Shown piece after piece: positions 49,978 to 62,961 of a stretch of DNA of 64,000 nt. The stretch is from Hydractinia symbiolongicarpus (Eukaryota > Cnidaria > Hydrozoa > Anthoathecata > Hydractiniidae): the NCBI RefSeq assembly GCF_029227915.1, contig NC_079875.1:40755201-40819200 (forward strand). The letters are read 5' to 3'. The notes under the pieces were generated by a model that was given only the letters and a program-made list of their open reading frames with translations, searched no databases and was not told where the DNA came from. The number at the start of each line of letters is the position of its first letter. Position 1 is the first letter of the stretch. The translations under genes were made by a program, and so were the position numbers.

Positions 49978-51600
49978 ATGAGACTTGTAGTATTTAAAAT
50001 AGTTTTCATTTTTGATGAGACGCTGTATAAAAGAAGTGTAATCGCCTGCAAACAAAAAACCGCGACTTCCCGTAAATCCCGGACTCGGCCCGTATAGTAC
50101 AAAAGTATACAAAGAAAGTACCCTGTCAGTAAACTCATTTCCAAAACGATTTTTTAAATCATCTTTTCACCAATAAAAGGTATGAGACTTGTAGTTTTCA
50201 AAAATGTTTTCATTTTTGATGAGACGCTTAATGAAAGTGGTTTAATCGCCGGCAAACGAAAACCCGCGATTTGCCGTAAATCCCGGGCTTGGCCCGTATA
50301 GTCGAATGTATACAAAGAAAGTACCCTGTGAGTAAACTCATTTCCAAAACGATTTTTTAAATTATCTTTTCACCAATAAAACGCATGAGACTTGTAGTTT
50401 TCAAAAATGTTTTCATTTTTGATGAGACGCTTAATGAAAGAGGTTTAATCGCCTGCAAACGAAATCCCGCGATTTCCCGAAAATCCCGGGCTTGGCCCGT
50501 ATAGTTGAATGTATATAAAGAAAGTACCCAAGGAGTAAACTGATTTCCCGAACGATTTTTCAAATTATATCTGCACCACTAGAACGAATGAGACTTGTAG
50601 TTTTCAAAAATGTTTTCATTTTTGATGAGGCTGAATAAAAGAAGTTTAATCGCCGGCAAACAAAAACCTGCGATTTCCCGTTAATCCCGGACTCGGCCCG
50701 TATAGTCAAAAGTATACAAAGAAAGTACCCAGGGTGTAAACTCATTTCCCGAACGATTTTTTAAATTATTATTTCACCACTAAAGCCCATGAGACTTGCA
50801 GTTTTTAAAAATGTTTTCATTTTTGATGAGACGCTGTATAAAAGAAGTTTAATGGCCGGCAAACGAAAAACCGCGACTTCCCGTAAATCCCGGACTCGGC
50901 CCGTATAGTCAAAAAGTATACAAAGAAAGTACCCTGTGAGTAAACTCATTTCCAAAACGATTTTTTAAATCATCTTTTCACCACTAAAACGCATGAGACA
51001 TGTAGTTTTCAAAACTGTTTTCATTTTTGATGAGACGCTGAATAAAAGTAGTTTAATCGCCGGCAAACAAAAACCTGCGGTTTCCCGTAAATCCCGGACT
51101 CGGCCCGTATAGTCAAAAGTATACAAAGAAAGTACCCAGGGAGTAAACTCATTTCCCGAACGATTTTTTAAATTATTTTTTCACCACTAAAACGCATCAG
51201 ACTTGTAGTTTTTAAAAATGTTTTCATTTTTGATGAGACGCTTAATGAAAGTGGTTTAATCGCCGGCAAACGAAAACCCGCGATTTCCCGTTAATCCCGG
51301 GCTTGGCCCATATAGTCGAATGTTTACAAAGAAAGTACCCTGTGAGTAAACTTATTTCCAAAACGATTTTTTAAATTATCTTTTCACCACTAAAACGCAT
51401 GAGACTTGTAGTTTTCAAAAATGTTTACATTTTTGATGAGACGCTGAATAAATGAAGTTTAATTGCGGGCAAACGAAAACCCGCCATTTGCCGTAAACCC
51501 CGAACTCGGCCCGTATAGTCAAAAGTATACAAAGAAAGTACCCAGGGAGTAAACTCATTTTTCGAACGATTTTTAAATTATTTTTTCACCACTAAAAGGC
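49978..51600. repeat. Divergent boundary zone between subfamily domains
   Basis: About eight monomers carry many private changes: gtatttaaaatag, cgcctgcaaac (twice), caataaaagg, ctagaacgaatg, gatgaggctg (2-bp deletion near 50,627), gtatataaag, gaaaatcccggg, tgcgggcaaac. Both left-type (C, S, V) and right-type (gggcttgg) monomers occur. No gene or foreign insertion is visible. Confidence 0.78.
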
Positions 51601-52006
51601 ATGAGACTTGTAGTTTTCAAAAATGTTTTCATTTTTGATGAGACGCTTAATGAAAGTGGTTTAATCGCCGGTAAACGAAAACCCACGATTTCCCGTAAAT
51701 CCCGGGCTTGGCCCGTATAGTCGAATGTATACAAAGAAAGTACCCTGTGTGTAAACTCATTTCACGAACGATTTCTTAAATTATTATTTCACCACTAAAG
51801 CCCATGAGACTTGTAGTTTTTAAAATAGTTTTCATTTTTGATGAGACACTGAATAAAAGAAGTTTTATCGCCGGCAAACGAAAACCCGTTATTTCCCGTA
51901 AATCCTGGGCTTGGCCCGTATAGTCAAAAGTATACAAAGAAAGTACCCTGTCAGTAAACTCATTTCCAAAACGATTTTTTAATTCATCTTTTCACCACTA
52001 AAAGGC
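51601..52006. repeat. 2-monomer HOR (about 406 bp), copy 1
   Basis: The first monomer has the aaaggcatgag head junction, gccggtaaac and cccacgattt. The second has gacactgaat, gaagttttatcg and atcctgggcttgg. The pair repeats immediately. Confidence 0.82.
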
Positions 52007-52412
52007 ATGAGACTTGTAGTTTTCAAAAATGTTTTCATTTTTGATGAGACGCTTAATGAAAGTGGTTTAATTGCCGGTAAACGAAAACCCACGATTTCCC
52101 GTAAATCCCGGGCTTTGCCCGTATAGTCGAATGTATACAAAGAAAGTACCCTGTGAGTAAACTCATTTCCAAAACGATTTTTTAAATTATCTTTTTACCA
52201 CTAAAACGCATGAGACTTTTAGTTTTCAGAATTGTTTTCATTTTTGATGAGACACTGAATAAAAGAAGTTTTATCGCCGGCAAACGAAAACCCGCTATTT
52301 CCCGTAAATCCTGGGCTTGGCCCGTATAGTCAAAAGTATACAAAGAAAGTACCCAGGGAGTAAACTCATTTCCCGAACGATTTTTTAAATTATTTTTTCA
52401 CCACTAAAACGC
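52007..52412. repeat. 2-monomer HOR (about 406 bp), copy 2
   Basis: All markers of copy 1 recur (aaaggcatgag, ggtaaac, cccacgattt, gacactgaat, gttttatcgc). The second-monomer heads differ (acttttagttttcagaattg here, gtttttaaaatag in copy 1), so there has been some later exchange or mutation. Confidence 0.8.
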
Positions 52413-55254
52413 ATGAGACTTGTAGTTTTCAAAAATATTTTCATTTTTGATGGGATGCTGAATAAAAGAAGTTTAATCGCCGGCAAACGAAAACCCTCGA
52501 TTTCCCGTAAATCCCGGACACGCCCCGTATAGTCAAAAGTATACAAAGAAAGTACCCAGGGAGTAAACTCATTTCCCGAACGATTTTTTAAATTATTTTT
52601 TCACCACTAAAATGCATGAGACTTGTAGTTTCCAAAAATGTTTTCATTTTTGATGAGACGCTTACTGAAAGAGGTTTAATTGCCGCCAAACGAAAACCAG
52701 CGATTTCCCCTAAATCCCGGGCTTGGCCCGTGTAGTCGAATGTATAGAAAGTAAGTACCCAGGGAGTAAACTCATTTCCCGAACGATTTTTACAATTTTT
52801 TTTTCACCACTAAAGCCCATGAGACTTGTAGTTTTCAAAAATGTTTTCATTTTTGATGAGACGCTGATTAAAAGAAGTTTAATCGCCGGCAAACGAAAAC
52901 CCGCCATTTCCCGTACATCCCGGGCTTGGCCCGTATAGTCAAAAGTATACAAAGAAAGTACCCAGGTAGGAAACTCATTTCCCGAACGATTTTTTATATT
53001 ATTTTTTCAACACTTAAACGCACGAGACTTGTAGTTTTCAAAAATATTTTCATTTTTGATGAGACGCTGAATAAAAGTTGTTTAATCGCCGGCAAACGAA
53101 AACCTGCGATTTCCCGTTAATCCCGGACTCGGCCCGTATAGTCAAAAGTATACAAAGAAAGTACCCTGTGAGTAAACTCATTTCCAAAACGATTTTTTAA
53201 TTCATCTTTTCACCACTAAAACGCATGAGACTTGTAGTTTTCAAAAATGTTTTCATTTTTGAAGAGACGCTTAATGAAAATGGTTTAATCGCCGGCAAAC
53301 GAAAACCCGCGATTTCCCGTAAATCCCGGGCTTGGCCCGTATAGTCGAATGTATACAAAGAAAGTACCCTGTGAGTAAATTCATTTCCAAAACGATTTTT
53401 TAAATTATCTTTTCACCACTAAAACGCATGAGACTTCTAGTTTTCAAAAATGTTTTCATTTTTGAAGAGACGCTTACTGAAAGAGGTTTAATTGCCGGCA
53501 AACGAAAACCAGCGATTTCCCCTAAATCCTGGGCTTGGCCCGTGTAGTCGAATGTATAGAAAGTAAGTACCCAGGGAGTAAACTCATTTCCCGAACGATT
53601 TTTACAATTTTTTTTTCACCACTAAAGCCCATGAGACTTGTAGTTTTCAAAAATGTTTTCATTTTTGATGAGACGCTGATTAAAAGAAGTTTAATCGCCG
53701 GCAAACGAAAACCCGCCATTTCCCGTACATCCCGGGCTTGGCCCGTATAGTCAAAAGTATACAAAGAAAGTACCCAGGGAGGAAACTCATTTCCTGAACG
53801 ATTTTTTATATTATTTTTTCAACACTTAAACGCACGAGACTTGTAGTTTTCAAAAATATTTTCATTTTTGATGAGACGCTGAATAAAAGTTGTTTAATCG
53901 CCGGCAAACGAAAACCTGCGATTTCCCGTTAATCCCGGACTCGGCCCGTATAGTCAAAAGTATACAAAGAAAGTACCCTGTGAGTAAACTCATTTCCAAA
54001 ACGATTTTTTAATTCATCTTTTCACCACTAAAACGCATGAGACTTGTAGTTTTCAAAAATGTTTTCATTTTTGATGAGACGCTTAATGAAAATGGTTTAA
54101 TCGCCGGCAAACGAAAACCCGCGATTTCCCGTAAATCCCGGGCTTGGCCCGTATAGTCGAATGTATACAAAGAAAGTACCCTGTGAGTAAACTCATTTCC
54201 AAAACGATTTTTTAAATTATCTTTTCACCACTAAAACGCATGAGACTTGTAGTTTTCAAAAATGTTTTCATTTTTGATGAGACACTGAATAAAAGAAGTT
54301 TAATCGCTGGCAAACGAAAACCCGCCATTTCCCGTAAATCCCGGGGTTGGCCCGTATAGTCAAAAGTATACAAAGAAAGTACCCAGGGAGTAAACTTCAT
54401 TTCCCAAACGATTTTTTATATTATTTTTTCACCACTAAAACGCATGAGACTTGTAGTTTTCAAAAATGTTTTCATTTTTGATGGGACGCTGAATAAAAGA
54501 AGTTTAATCGCCGGCAAACGAAAACCCCCGATTTCCCGTAAATCCCGGACACGCCCCGTATAGTCAAAAGTATACAAAGAAAGTACCCAGGGAGTAAACT
54601 CATTTCCCGAACGATTTTTTAAATTATTTTTTCACCACTAAAATGCATGAGACTTGTAGTTTTCAAAAATGTTTTCATTTTTGATGAGACGCTTACTGAA
54701 AGAGGTTTAATTGCCGGCAAACGAAAACCAGCGATTTCCCCTATATCCCGGGCTTGGCCCGTGTGGTCGAATGTATAGAAAGAAAGTACCCAGGGAGTAA
54801 ACTCATTTCCCGAACGATTTTTACAATTTTTTTTTCACCACTAAAACGCATGAGACTTGTAGTTTTCAGAAATGTTTTCATTTTTGATGAGACGCCTAAT
54901 GAAAGAGGTTTAATCGCCGGCAAACGAAAACCCGCGATTTCGTGTAAATCCCGCGCTTGGCCCGTATAGTCAAAAGTATACAAAGAAAGTACCCAGGGAG
55001 TAAACTCATTTCCCGAACGATTTTTTAAGTTATTTTTCACCACTAAAGCCCATGAGACTTGTAGTTTTCAAAAATGTTTTCATTTTTAATGAGACGCTGA
55101 TTAAAAGAAGTTTAATCGCCGGCAAACGAAAACCCGCCATTTCCCGTACATCCCGGGCTTGGCCCGTATAGTCAAAAGTATACAAAGAAAGTACCCAGGG
55201 AGGAAACTCATTTCCCGAACGATTTTTTATATTATTTTTTCAACACTTAAACGC
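52413..55254. repeat. 14-monomer HOR (2,842 bp), copy 1
   Basis: This is exactly 14 x 203 bp and restarts at 55,255. Diagnostic monomers in order include gatgggatgctg with ggacacgcccc; ttactgaaagagg with cagcgatttcccc and gtgtagtcgaatg; gattaaaag with gtacatcc; a tcaacacttaaacgcacg junction with aaaatattttc and agttgttt; and gaaaatgg with gggcttgg. Inside the unit a 4-monomer block (about 52,636 and 53,448, 812 bp apart) is itself duplicated. The tail ttttacaattttttttt is confined to this domain. Confidence 0.92.
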
Positions 55255-58096
55255 ATGAGACTTGTAGTTTTCAAAAATATTTTCATTTTTGATGGGATGC
55301 TGAATAAAAGAAGTTTAATCGCCGGCAAACGAAAACCCTCGATTTCCCGTAAATCCCGGACACGCCCCGTATAGTCAAAAGTATACAAAGAAAGTACCCA
55401 GGGAGTAAACTCATTTCCCGAACGATTTTTTAAATTATTTTTTCACCACTAAAATGCATGAGACTTGTAGTTTCCAAAAATGTTTTCATTTTTGATGAGA
55501 CGCTTACTGAAAGAGGTTTAATTGCCGGCAAACGAAAACCAGCGATTTCCCCTAAATCCCGGGCTTGGCCCGTGTAGTCGAATGTATAGAAAGTAAGTAC
55601 CCAGGGAGTAAACTCATTTCCCGAACGATTTTTACAATTTTTTTTTCACCACTAAAGCCCATGAGACTTGTAGTTTTCAAAAATGTTTTCATTTTTGATG
55701 AGACGCTGATTAAAAGAAGTTTAATCGCCGGCAAACGAAAACCCGCCATTTCCCGTACATCCCGGGCTTGGCCCGTATAGTCAAAAGTATACAAAGAAAG
55801 TACCCAGGGAGGAAACTCATTTCCCGAACGATTTTTTATATTATTTTTTCAACACTTAAACGCACGAGACTTGTAGTTTTCAAAAATATTTTCATTTTTG
55901 ATGAGACGCTGAATAAAAGTTGTTTAATCGCCGGCAAACGAAAACCTGCGATTTCCCGTTAATCCCGGACTCGGCCCGTATAGTCAAAAGTATACAAAGA
56001 AAGTACCCTGTGAGTAAACTCATTTCCAAAACGATTTTTTAATTCATCTTTTCACCACTAAAACGCATGAGACTTGTAGTTTTCAAAAATGTTTTCATTT
56101 TTGAAGAGACGCTTAATGAAAATGGTTTAATCGCCGGCAAACGAAAACCCGCGATTTCCCGTAAATCCCGGGCTTGGCCCGTATAGTCGAATGTATACAA
56201 AGAAAGTACCCTGTGAGTAAATTCATTTCCAAAACGATTTTTTAAATTATCTTTTCACCACTAAAACGCATGAGACTTGTAGTTTTCAAAAATGTTTTCA
56301 TTTTTGAAGAGACGCTTACTGAAAGAGGTTTAATTGCCGGCAAACGAAAACCAGCGATTTCCCCTAAATCCTGGGCTTGGCCCGTGTAGTCGAATGTATA
56401 GAAAGTAAGTACCCAGGGAGTAAACTCATTTCCCGAACGATTTTTACAATTTTTTTTTCACCACTAAAGCCCATGAGACTTGTAGTTTTCAAAAATGTTT
56501 TCATTTTTGATGAGACGCTGATTAAAAGAAGTTTAATCGCCGGCAAACGAAAACCCGCCATTTCCCGTACATCCCGGGCTTGGCCCGTATAGTCAAAAGT
56601 ATACAAAGAAAGTACCCAGGGAGGAAACTCATTTCCCGAACGATTTTTTATATTATTTTTTCAACACTTAAACGCACGAGACTTGTAGTTTTCAAAAATA
56701 TTTTCATTTTTGATGAGACGCTGAATAAAAGTTGTTTAATCGCCGGCAAACGAAAACCTGCGATTTCCCGTTAATCCCGGACTCGGCCCGTATAGTCAAA
56801 AGTATACAAAGAAAGTACCCTTTGAGTAAACTCATTTCCAAAACGATTTTTTAATTCATCTTTTCACCACTAAAACGCATGAGACTTGTAGTTTTCAAAA
56901 ATGTTTTCATTTTTGATGAGACGCTTAATGAAAATGGTTTAATCGCCGGCAAACGAAAACCCGCGATTTCCCGTAAATCCCGGGCTTGGCCCGTATAGTC
57001 GAATGTATACAAAGAAAGTACCCTGTGAGTAAACTCATTTCCAAAACGATTTTTTAAATTATCTTTTCACCACTAAAACGCATGAGACTTGTAGTTTTCA
57101 AAAATGTTTTCATTTTTGATGAGACACTGAATAAAAGAAGTTTAATCGCTGGCAAACGAAAACCCGCCATTTCCCGTAAATCCCGGGGTTGGCCCGTATA
57201 GTCAAAAGTATACAAAGAAAGTACCCAGGGAGTAAACTTCATTTCCCAAACGATTTTTTATATTATTTTTTCACCACTAAAACGCATGAGACTTGTAGTT
57301 TTCAAAAATGTTTTCATTTTTGATGGGACGCTGAATAAAAGAAGTTTAATCGCCGGCAAACGAAAACCCCCGATTTCCCGTAAATCCCGGACACGCCCCG
57401 TATAGTCAAAAGTATACAAAGAAAGTACCCAGGGAGTAAACTCATTTCCCGAACGATTTTTTAAATTATTTTTTCACCACTAAAATGCATGAGACTTGTA
57501 GTTTTCAAAAATGTTTTCATTTTTGATGAGACGCTTACTAAAAGAGGTTTAATTGCCGGCAAACGAAAACCAGCGATTTCCCCTATATCCCGGGCTTGGC
57601 CCGTGTAGTCGAATGTATAGAAAGAAAGTACCCAGGGAGTAAACTCATTTCCCGAACGATTTTTACAATTTTTTTTTCACCACTAAAACGCATGAGACTT
57701 GTAGTTTTCAGAAATGTTTTCATTTTTGATGAGACGCCTAATGAAAGAGGTTTAATCGCCGGCAAACGAAAACCCGCGATTTCGTGTAAATCCCGCGCTT
57801 GGCCCGTATAGTCAAAAGTATACAAAGAAAGTACCCAGGGAGTAAACTCATTTCCCGAACGATTTTTTAAGTTATTTTTCACCACTAAAGCCCATGAGAC
57901 TTGTAGTTTTCAAAAATGTTTTCATTTTTAATGAGACGCTGATTAAAAGAAGTTTAATCGCCGGCAAACGAAAACCCGCCATTTCCCGTACATCCCGGGC
58001 TTGGCCCGTATAGTCAAAAGTATACAAAAAAAGTACCCAGGGAGGAAACTCATTTCCCGAACGATTTTTTATATTATTTTTTCAACACTTAAACGC
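55255..58096. repeat. 14-monomer HOR (2,842 bp), copy 2
   Basis: It matches copy 1 monomer for monomer, including the 1-bp insertion gtaaacttcattt (about 54,394 and 57,236). Differences are few: tgccgccaaa in copy 1 against tgccggcaaa here; acttctag in copy 1 against acttgtag; ccctttgag near 56,820; ttactaaaag near 57,535. Confidence 0.92.
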
Positions 58097-60328
58097 ATGA
58101 GACTTGGAGTTTTCAAAAATATTTTCATTTTTGATGAGACGCTGAATAAAAGTTGTTTAATCGCCGGCAAACGAAAACCTGCGATTTCCCGTTAATCCCG
58201 GACTCGTCCCGTATAGTCAAAAGTGTACAAAGAAAGTACCCTGTGAGTAAACTCATTTCCAAAACGATTTTTTAAATCATCTTTTCACCACTAAAACGCA
58301 TGAGACTTGTAGTTTTCAAAAATGTTTTCATTTTTGATGAGACGCTTAATGAAAATGGTTTAATCGCCGGCAAACAAAAACCCGCGATTTCCCGTAAATC
58401 CCGGGCTTGGCCCGTATAGTCGAATGTATACAAAGAAAGTACCCTGTGAGTAAACTCATTTCCAAAACGATTTTTTAAATTATCTTTTCACCACTAAAGC
58501 CCATGAGACTTGTAGTTTTCAAAAATGTTTTCATTTTCGATCAGACGCTGATTAAAAGAAGTTTAATCGCCGGCAAACGAAAACCCGCGATTTCCCGTAC
58601 ATCCCGGCTTGGCCCGTATAGTCAAAAGTATACAGAGAAAGTACCAAGGGAGGAAACTCATTTCCCGAACGATTTTTTATATTATTTTTTCAACACTTAA
58701 ACGCACGAGACTTGTAGTTTTCAAAAATATTTTCATTTTTGATGAGACGCTGAATAAAAGTTGTTTAATCGCCGGCAAACGAAAACCTGCGATTTCCCGT
58801 TAATCCCGGACTCGGCCCGTATAGTCAAAAGTATACAAAGAAAGTACCCTGTGAGTAAACTCATTTCCAAAACGATTTTTTAAATCATCTTTTCACCACT
58901 AAAACGCATGAGACTTGTAGTTTTCAAAAATGTTTTCATTTTTGATGAGACGCTTAATGAAAATGGTTTAATCGCCGGCAAACGAAAACCCGCGATTTCC
59001 CGTAAATCCCGGGCTTGGCCCGTATAGTCGAATGTATACAAAGAAAGTACCCTGTGAGTAAACTCATTTCCAAAACGATTTTTTAAATTATCTTTTCACC
59101 ACTAAAACGCATGAGACTTGTAGTTTTCAAAAATGTTTTCATTTTTGATGAGACACTGAATAACAGAAGTTTCATCGCCGGCAAACGAAAAACCGCCATT
59201 TCCCGTAAATCCCGGGCTTGGCCTGTATAGTCAAAAGTATACAAAGAAAGTACCCAGGGAGTAAACTTCATTTCCCAAACGATTTTTTATATTATTTTTT
59301 CACCACTAAAACGCATGAGACTTGTAGTTTTCAAAAATGTTTTCATTTTTGATGGGACGCTGAATAAAAGAAGTTTAATCGCCGGCAAACGAAAACCCTC
59401 GATTTCCCGTAAATCCCGGACACGGCCCGTATAGTCAAAAGTATGCAAAGAAAGTACCCAGGGAGTAAACTCATTTCCCGAACGATTTTTAAAATTATTT
59501 TTTCACCACTAAAACGCATGAGACTTGTAGTTTTCAAAAATGTTTTCATTTTTGATGGGATGCTGAATAAAAGAAGTTTAATCGCCGGCAAACGAAAACC
59601 CTTGATTTCCCGTAAATCCCGGACACGCCCCGTATAGTCAAAGGTATACAAAGAAAGTACCCAGGGAGTAAACTCATTTCCCGAACGATTTTTTAAATTA
59701 TTTTTTCACCACTAAAATGCATGAGACTTGTAGTTTTCAAAAATGTTTTCATTTTTGATGAGACGCTTACTGAAAGAGGTTTAATTGCCGGCAAACGAAA
59801 ACCAGCGATTTCCCCTAAATCCCGGGCTTGGCCCGTGTAGTCGAATGTATAGAAAGAAAGTACCCAGGGATTAAACTCATTTCCTGAACGATTTTTACAA
59901 TTTTTTTTTCACCACTAAAACGCATGAGACTTGTAGTTTTCAGAAATGTTTTCATTTTTGATGAGACGCTTAATGAAAGAGGTTTAATCGCCGGCAAACG
60001 AAAACCCGCGATTTCGTGTAAATCCCGCGCTTGGCCCGTATAGTCAAAAGTATACAAAGAAAGTACCCAGGGAGTAAACTCATTTCCCGAACGATTTTTT
60101 AAGTTATTTTTCACCACTAAAGCCCATGAGACTTGTAGTTTTCAAAAATGTTTTCATTTTTAATGAGACGCTGATTAAAAGAAGTTTATTCGCCGGCAAA
60201 CGAAAACCCGCCATTTCCCGTACATCCCGGGCTTGGCCCGTATAGTCAAAAGTATACAAAGAAAGTACCCAGGGAGGAAACTCATTTCCCGAACGATTTT
60301 TTATATTATTTTTTCAACACTTAAACGC
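58097..60328. repeat. 11-monomer derivative of the 14-mer HOR
   Basis: This is 2,232 bp, ending just before the same junction monomer (ttaaacgcatgag at 60,329). Numbering the 14-mer from its gggatgctg monomer, the order here is about 4, 9, 7, 8, 9, 10, 11, 1, 12, 13, 14. One nested 4-mer copy is largely lost and monomer 1 is displaced. A 1-base deletion (atcccggcttgg, near 58,610) accounts for 2,232 rather than 2,233. Confidence 0.82.
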
Positions 60329-61343
60329 ATGAGACTTGTAGTTTTCAAAAATATTTTCATTTTTGATGAGACGCTGAATAAAAGTTGTTTAATCGCCGGC
60401 AAACGAAAACCTGCGATTTCCCGTTAATCCCGGACTCGGCCCGTATAGTCAAAAGTATACAAAGAAAGTACCCTGTGAGTAAACTCATTTCCAAAACGAT
60501 TTTTTAAATCATCTTTTCACCACTAAAACGCATGAGACTTGTAGTTTTCAAAAATGTTTTCATTTTTGATGAGACGCTTAATGAAAATGGTTTAATCGCC
60601 GGCAAACAAAAACCCGCGATTTCCCGTAAATCCCGGGCTTGGCCCGTATAGTCGAATGTATACAAAGAAAGTACCCTGTGAGTAAACTCATTTCCAAAAC
60701 GATTTTTTAAATTATCTTTTCACCACTAAAACGCATGAGACTTGTAGTTTTTAAAAATGTTTTCATTTTTGATGAGACACTGAATAAAAGAAGTTTAATC
60801 GCCGGCAAACGAAAACCCGCCATTTCCCGTAAATCCCGGGCTTGGCCCGTATAGTCAAAAGTATACAAAGAAAGTACCCAGGGAGTAAACTCATTTCCCA
60901 AACGATTTTTTATATTATTTTTTCACCACTAAAACGCATGAGACTTGTAGTTTTCAAAAATGTTTTCATTTTTGATGGGACGCTGAATAAAAGAAGTTTA
61001 ATCGCCGGCAAACGAAAACCCTCGATTTCCCGTAAATCCCGGACAAGGCCCGTATAGTCATAAGTATACACAGAAAGTACCCAGGGAGTAAACTCATTTC
61101 CCGAACGATTTTTAAAATTTTTTTTTCACCACTAAAACGCATGAGACTTGTAGTTATCAAAAATGTTTTCATTTTTGATGAGACGCTTAAGGAAAGAGGT
61201 TTACTCGCCGGCAAACGAAAACCCGCGATTTCCCGTAAATCCCGGGCTTGGCCCGTATAGTCAAAAGTATACAAAGAAAGTACCCAGGGAGTAAACTCAT
61301 TTCCCGAGCGATTTTTTAAATTATTTTTTAACCACTAAAACGC
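60329..61343. repeat. Start of a further derivative of the 14-mer HOR
   Basis: Monomers equivalent to 4, 9, 10 and 11 of the 14-mer follow (agttgttt, gaaaatgg, gacactgaat, gatgggacgctg). A ttaaggaaagagg monomer with gtttactcgcc (about 61,141) follows and leads into the 4-mer block. Confidence 0.75.
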
Positions 61344-62155
61344 ATGAGACTTGTAGTTTTCAAAAATGTTTTCATTTTTGATGAGACGCTTAATGAAAGA
61401 GGTTTAATCGCCGGCAAACGAAAAACCGCGATTTCCCGTAAATCCCGGGCTTGGCCCGTATAGTCAAAAGTATACAAAGAAAGTACCCAGGGAGTAAACT
61501 CATTTCCCGAACGATTTTATAAATTATTTTTTCACCACTAAAGCCCATGAGACTTGTAGTTTTCAAAAATGTTTTCATTTTTGATGAGATGCCGATTAAA
61601 AGAAGTTTAATCGCCGGCAAACGAAAACCCGCCATTTCCCGTACATCCCGGGCTTGGCCCATATAGTCAAAAGTATACAAAGAAAGTACCCAGGGAGAAA
61701 ACTCATTTCCCGAACGATTTTTTATATTATTTTTTCAACACTAAAACGCATGAGACTTGTAGTTTTCAAAAATGTTTTCATTTTTGATGGGACGCTGAAT
61801 AAAAGAAGTTTAATCGCCGGCAAACGAAAACCCGCGATTTCCCGTAAATCCCGGACTCGGCCCGTATAGTCAAAAGTATACAAAGAAAGTACCCAGGGAG
61901 TAAACTCATTTCCCGAGCGATTTTTTAAATTATTTTTTCACCACTAAAACGCATGAGACTTGTAGTTTTCAAAAATGTTTTCATTTTTGATGAGACGCTT
62001 AATGAAAGAGGTTTAATCGCCGGCAAACGAAAACCCGCGATTTCCCGTAAATCCCGGGCTTGGCCCGTATAGTCAAAAGTATACAAAGAAAGTACCCAGG
62101 GAGTAAACTCATTTCCCGAGCGATTTTTTAAATTATTTTTTCACCACTAAAACGC
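61344..62155. repeat. 4-monomer HOR (812 bp), copy 1
   Basis: The monomers are ttaatgaaagagg with tail cgattttataaa; gatgccgattaaaag with gtacatcc and gggagaaaactc; gatgggacgctg with cccgagcg; and ttaatgaaagagg with cccgagcg. The block repeats at offset 812. Confidence 0.85.
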
Positions 62156-62764
62156 ATGAGACTTGTAGTTTTCAAAAATGTTTTCATTTTTGATGAGACG
62201 CTTAATGAAAGAGGTTTAATCGCCGGCAAACGAAAACCCGCGATTTCCCGTAAATCCCGGGCTTGGCCCGTATAGTCAAAAGTATACAAAGAAAGTACCC
62301 AGGGAGTAAACTCATTTCCCGAACGATTTTATAAAATATTTTTTCACCACTAAAGCCCATGAGACTTGTAGTTTTCAAAAATGTTTTCATTTTTGATGAG
62401 ACGCCGATTAAATGAAGTTTAATCGCCGGCAAACGAAAACCCGCCATTTCCCGTACATCCCGGGCTTGGCCCGTATAGTCAAAAGTATACAAAGAAAGTA
62501 CCCAGGGAGAAAACTCATTTCCCGAACGATTTTTTATATTATTTTTTCAACACTAAAACGCATGAGACTTGTAGTTTTCAAAAATGTTTTCATTTTTGAT
62601 GGGACGCTGAATAAAAGAAGTTTAATCGCCGGCAAACGAAAACCCGCGATTTCCCGTAAATCCCGGACTCGGTCCGTATAGTCAAAAGTATACAAAGAAA
62701 GTACCCAGGGAGTAAACTCATTTCCCGAACGATTTTTTAAATTATTTTTTCACCACTAAAACGC
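62156..62764. repeat. 4-monomer HOR, copy 2 (three monomers)
   Basis: Markers cgattttataaa, gacgccgattaaatg, gggagaaaactc and gatgggacgctg recur at offset 812. The fourth monomer is replaced by the 197-bp type that follows. Confidence 0.83.
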
Positions 62765-62961
62765 ATGAGACTTGTAGTTTTCAAAAATGTTTTCATTTTT
62801 GATGAGACGCTTAATGAAAGAGGTTTAATCGCCGGCAAACGAAAACCAGCGATTTCCCCTAAATCCCGGGCTTGGCTCGTGTAGTCGAATGTATACAAAG
62901 AAAGTAGAGTAAACTCATTTCCCGAACGATTTTTTAAATTTTTTTTTCACCACTAAAACGC
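62765..62961. repeat. 197-bp monomer, copy 1
   Basis: A 6-bp deletion turns gtacccagggagtaaac into gtagagtaaac (62,904). Other features are cagcgatttcccc, ggctcgtgtagtcgaatg and tail aaattttttttt. Confidence 0.9.

Larger units (their letters stand above)
46934..49999. repeat. P-anchored 8-mer then mixed monomers
   Basis: The order is P (46,934), Q, D2, R2 (ccgacgag head, 47,543), S, X (47,949), V/R2 chimera (48,152), C2, P (about 48,557), Q, D2, R2, C, S, X/V chimera (49,775), and a divergent C type at about 49,977. The first six monomers parallel 31,705-32,719 except for the monomer collapsed there. From about 49.9 kb private substitutions become more frequent. Confidence 0.76.

Noticed and set aside
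49900-52400. Edge of the satellite array at the divergent zone.
   Set aside because: Monomers keep full length, spacing and orientation through the zone, so it is an internal seam and not an array end.
52710-60117. Longest frames (about 80-102 codons) in the right-hand domain.
   Set aside because: They span one and a half monomers only because that subfamily lacks stop codons at one boundary, and they are copied exactly with the 14-mer HOR. I see no sign of protein function.
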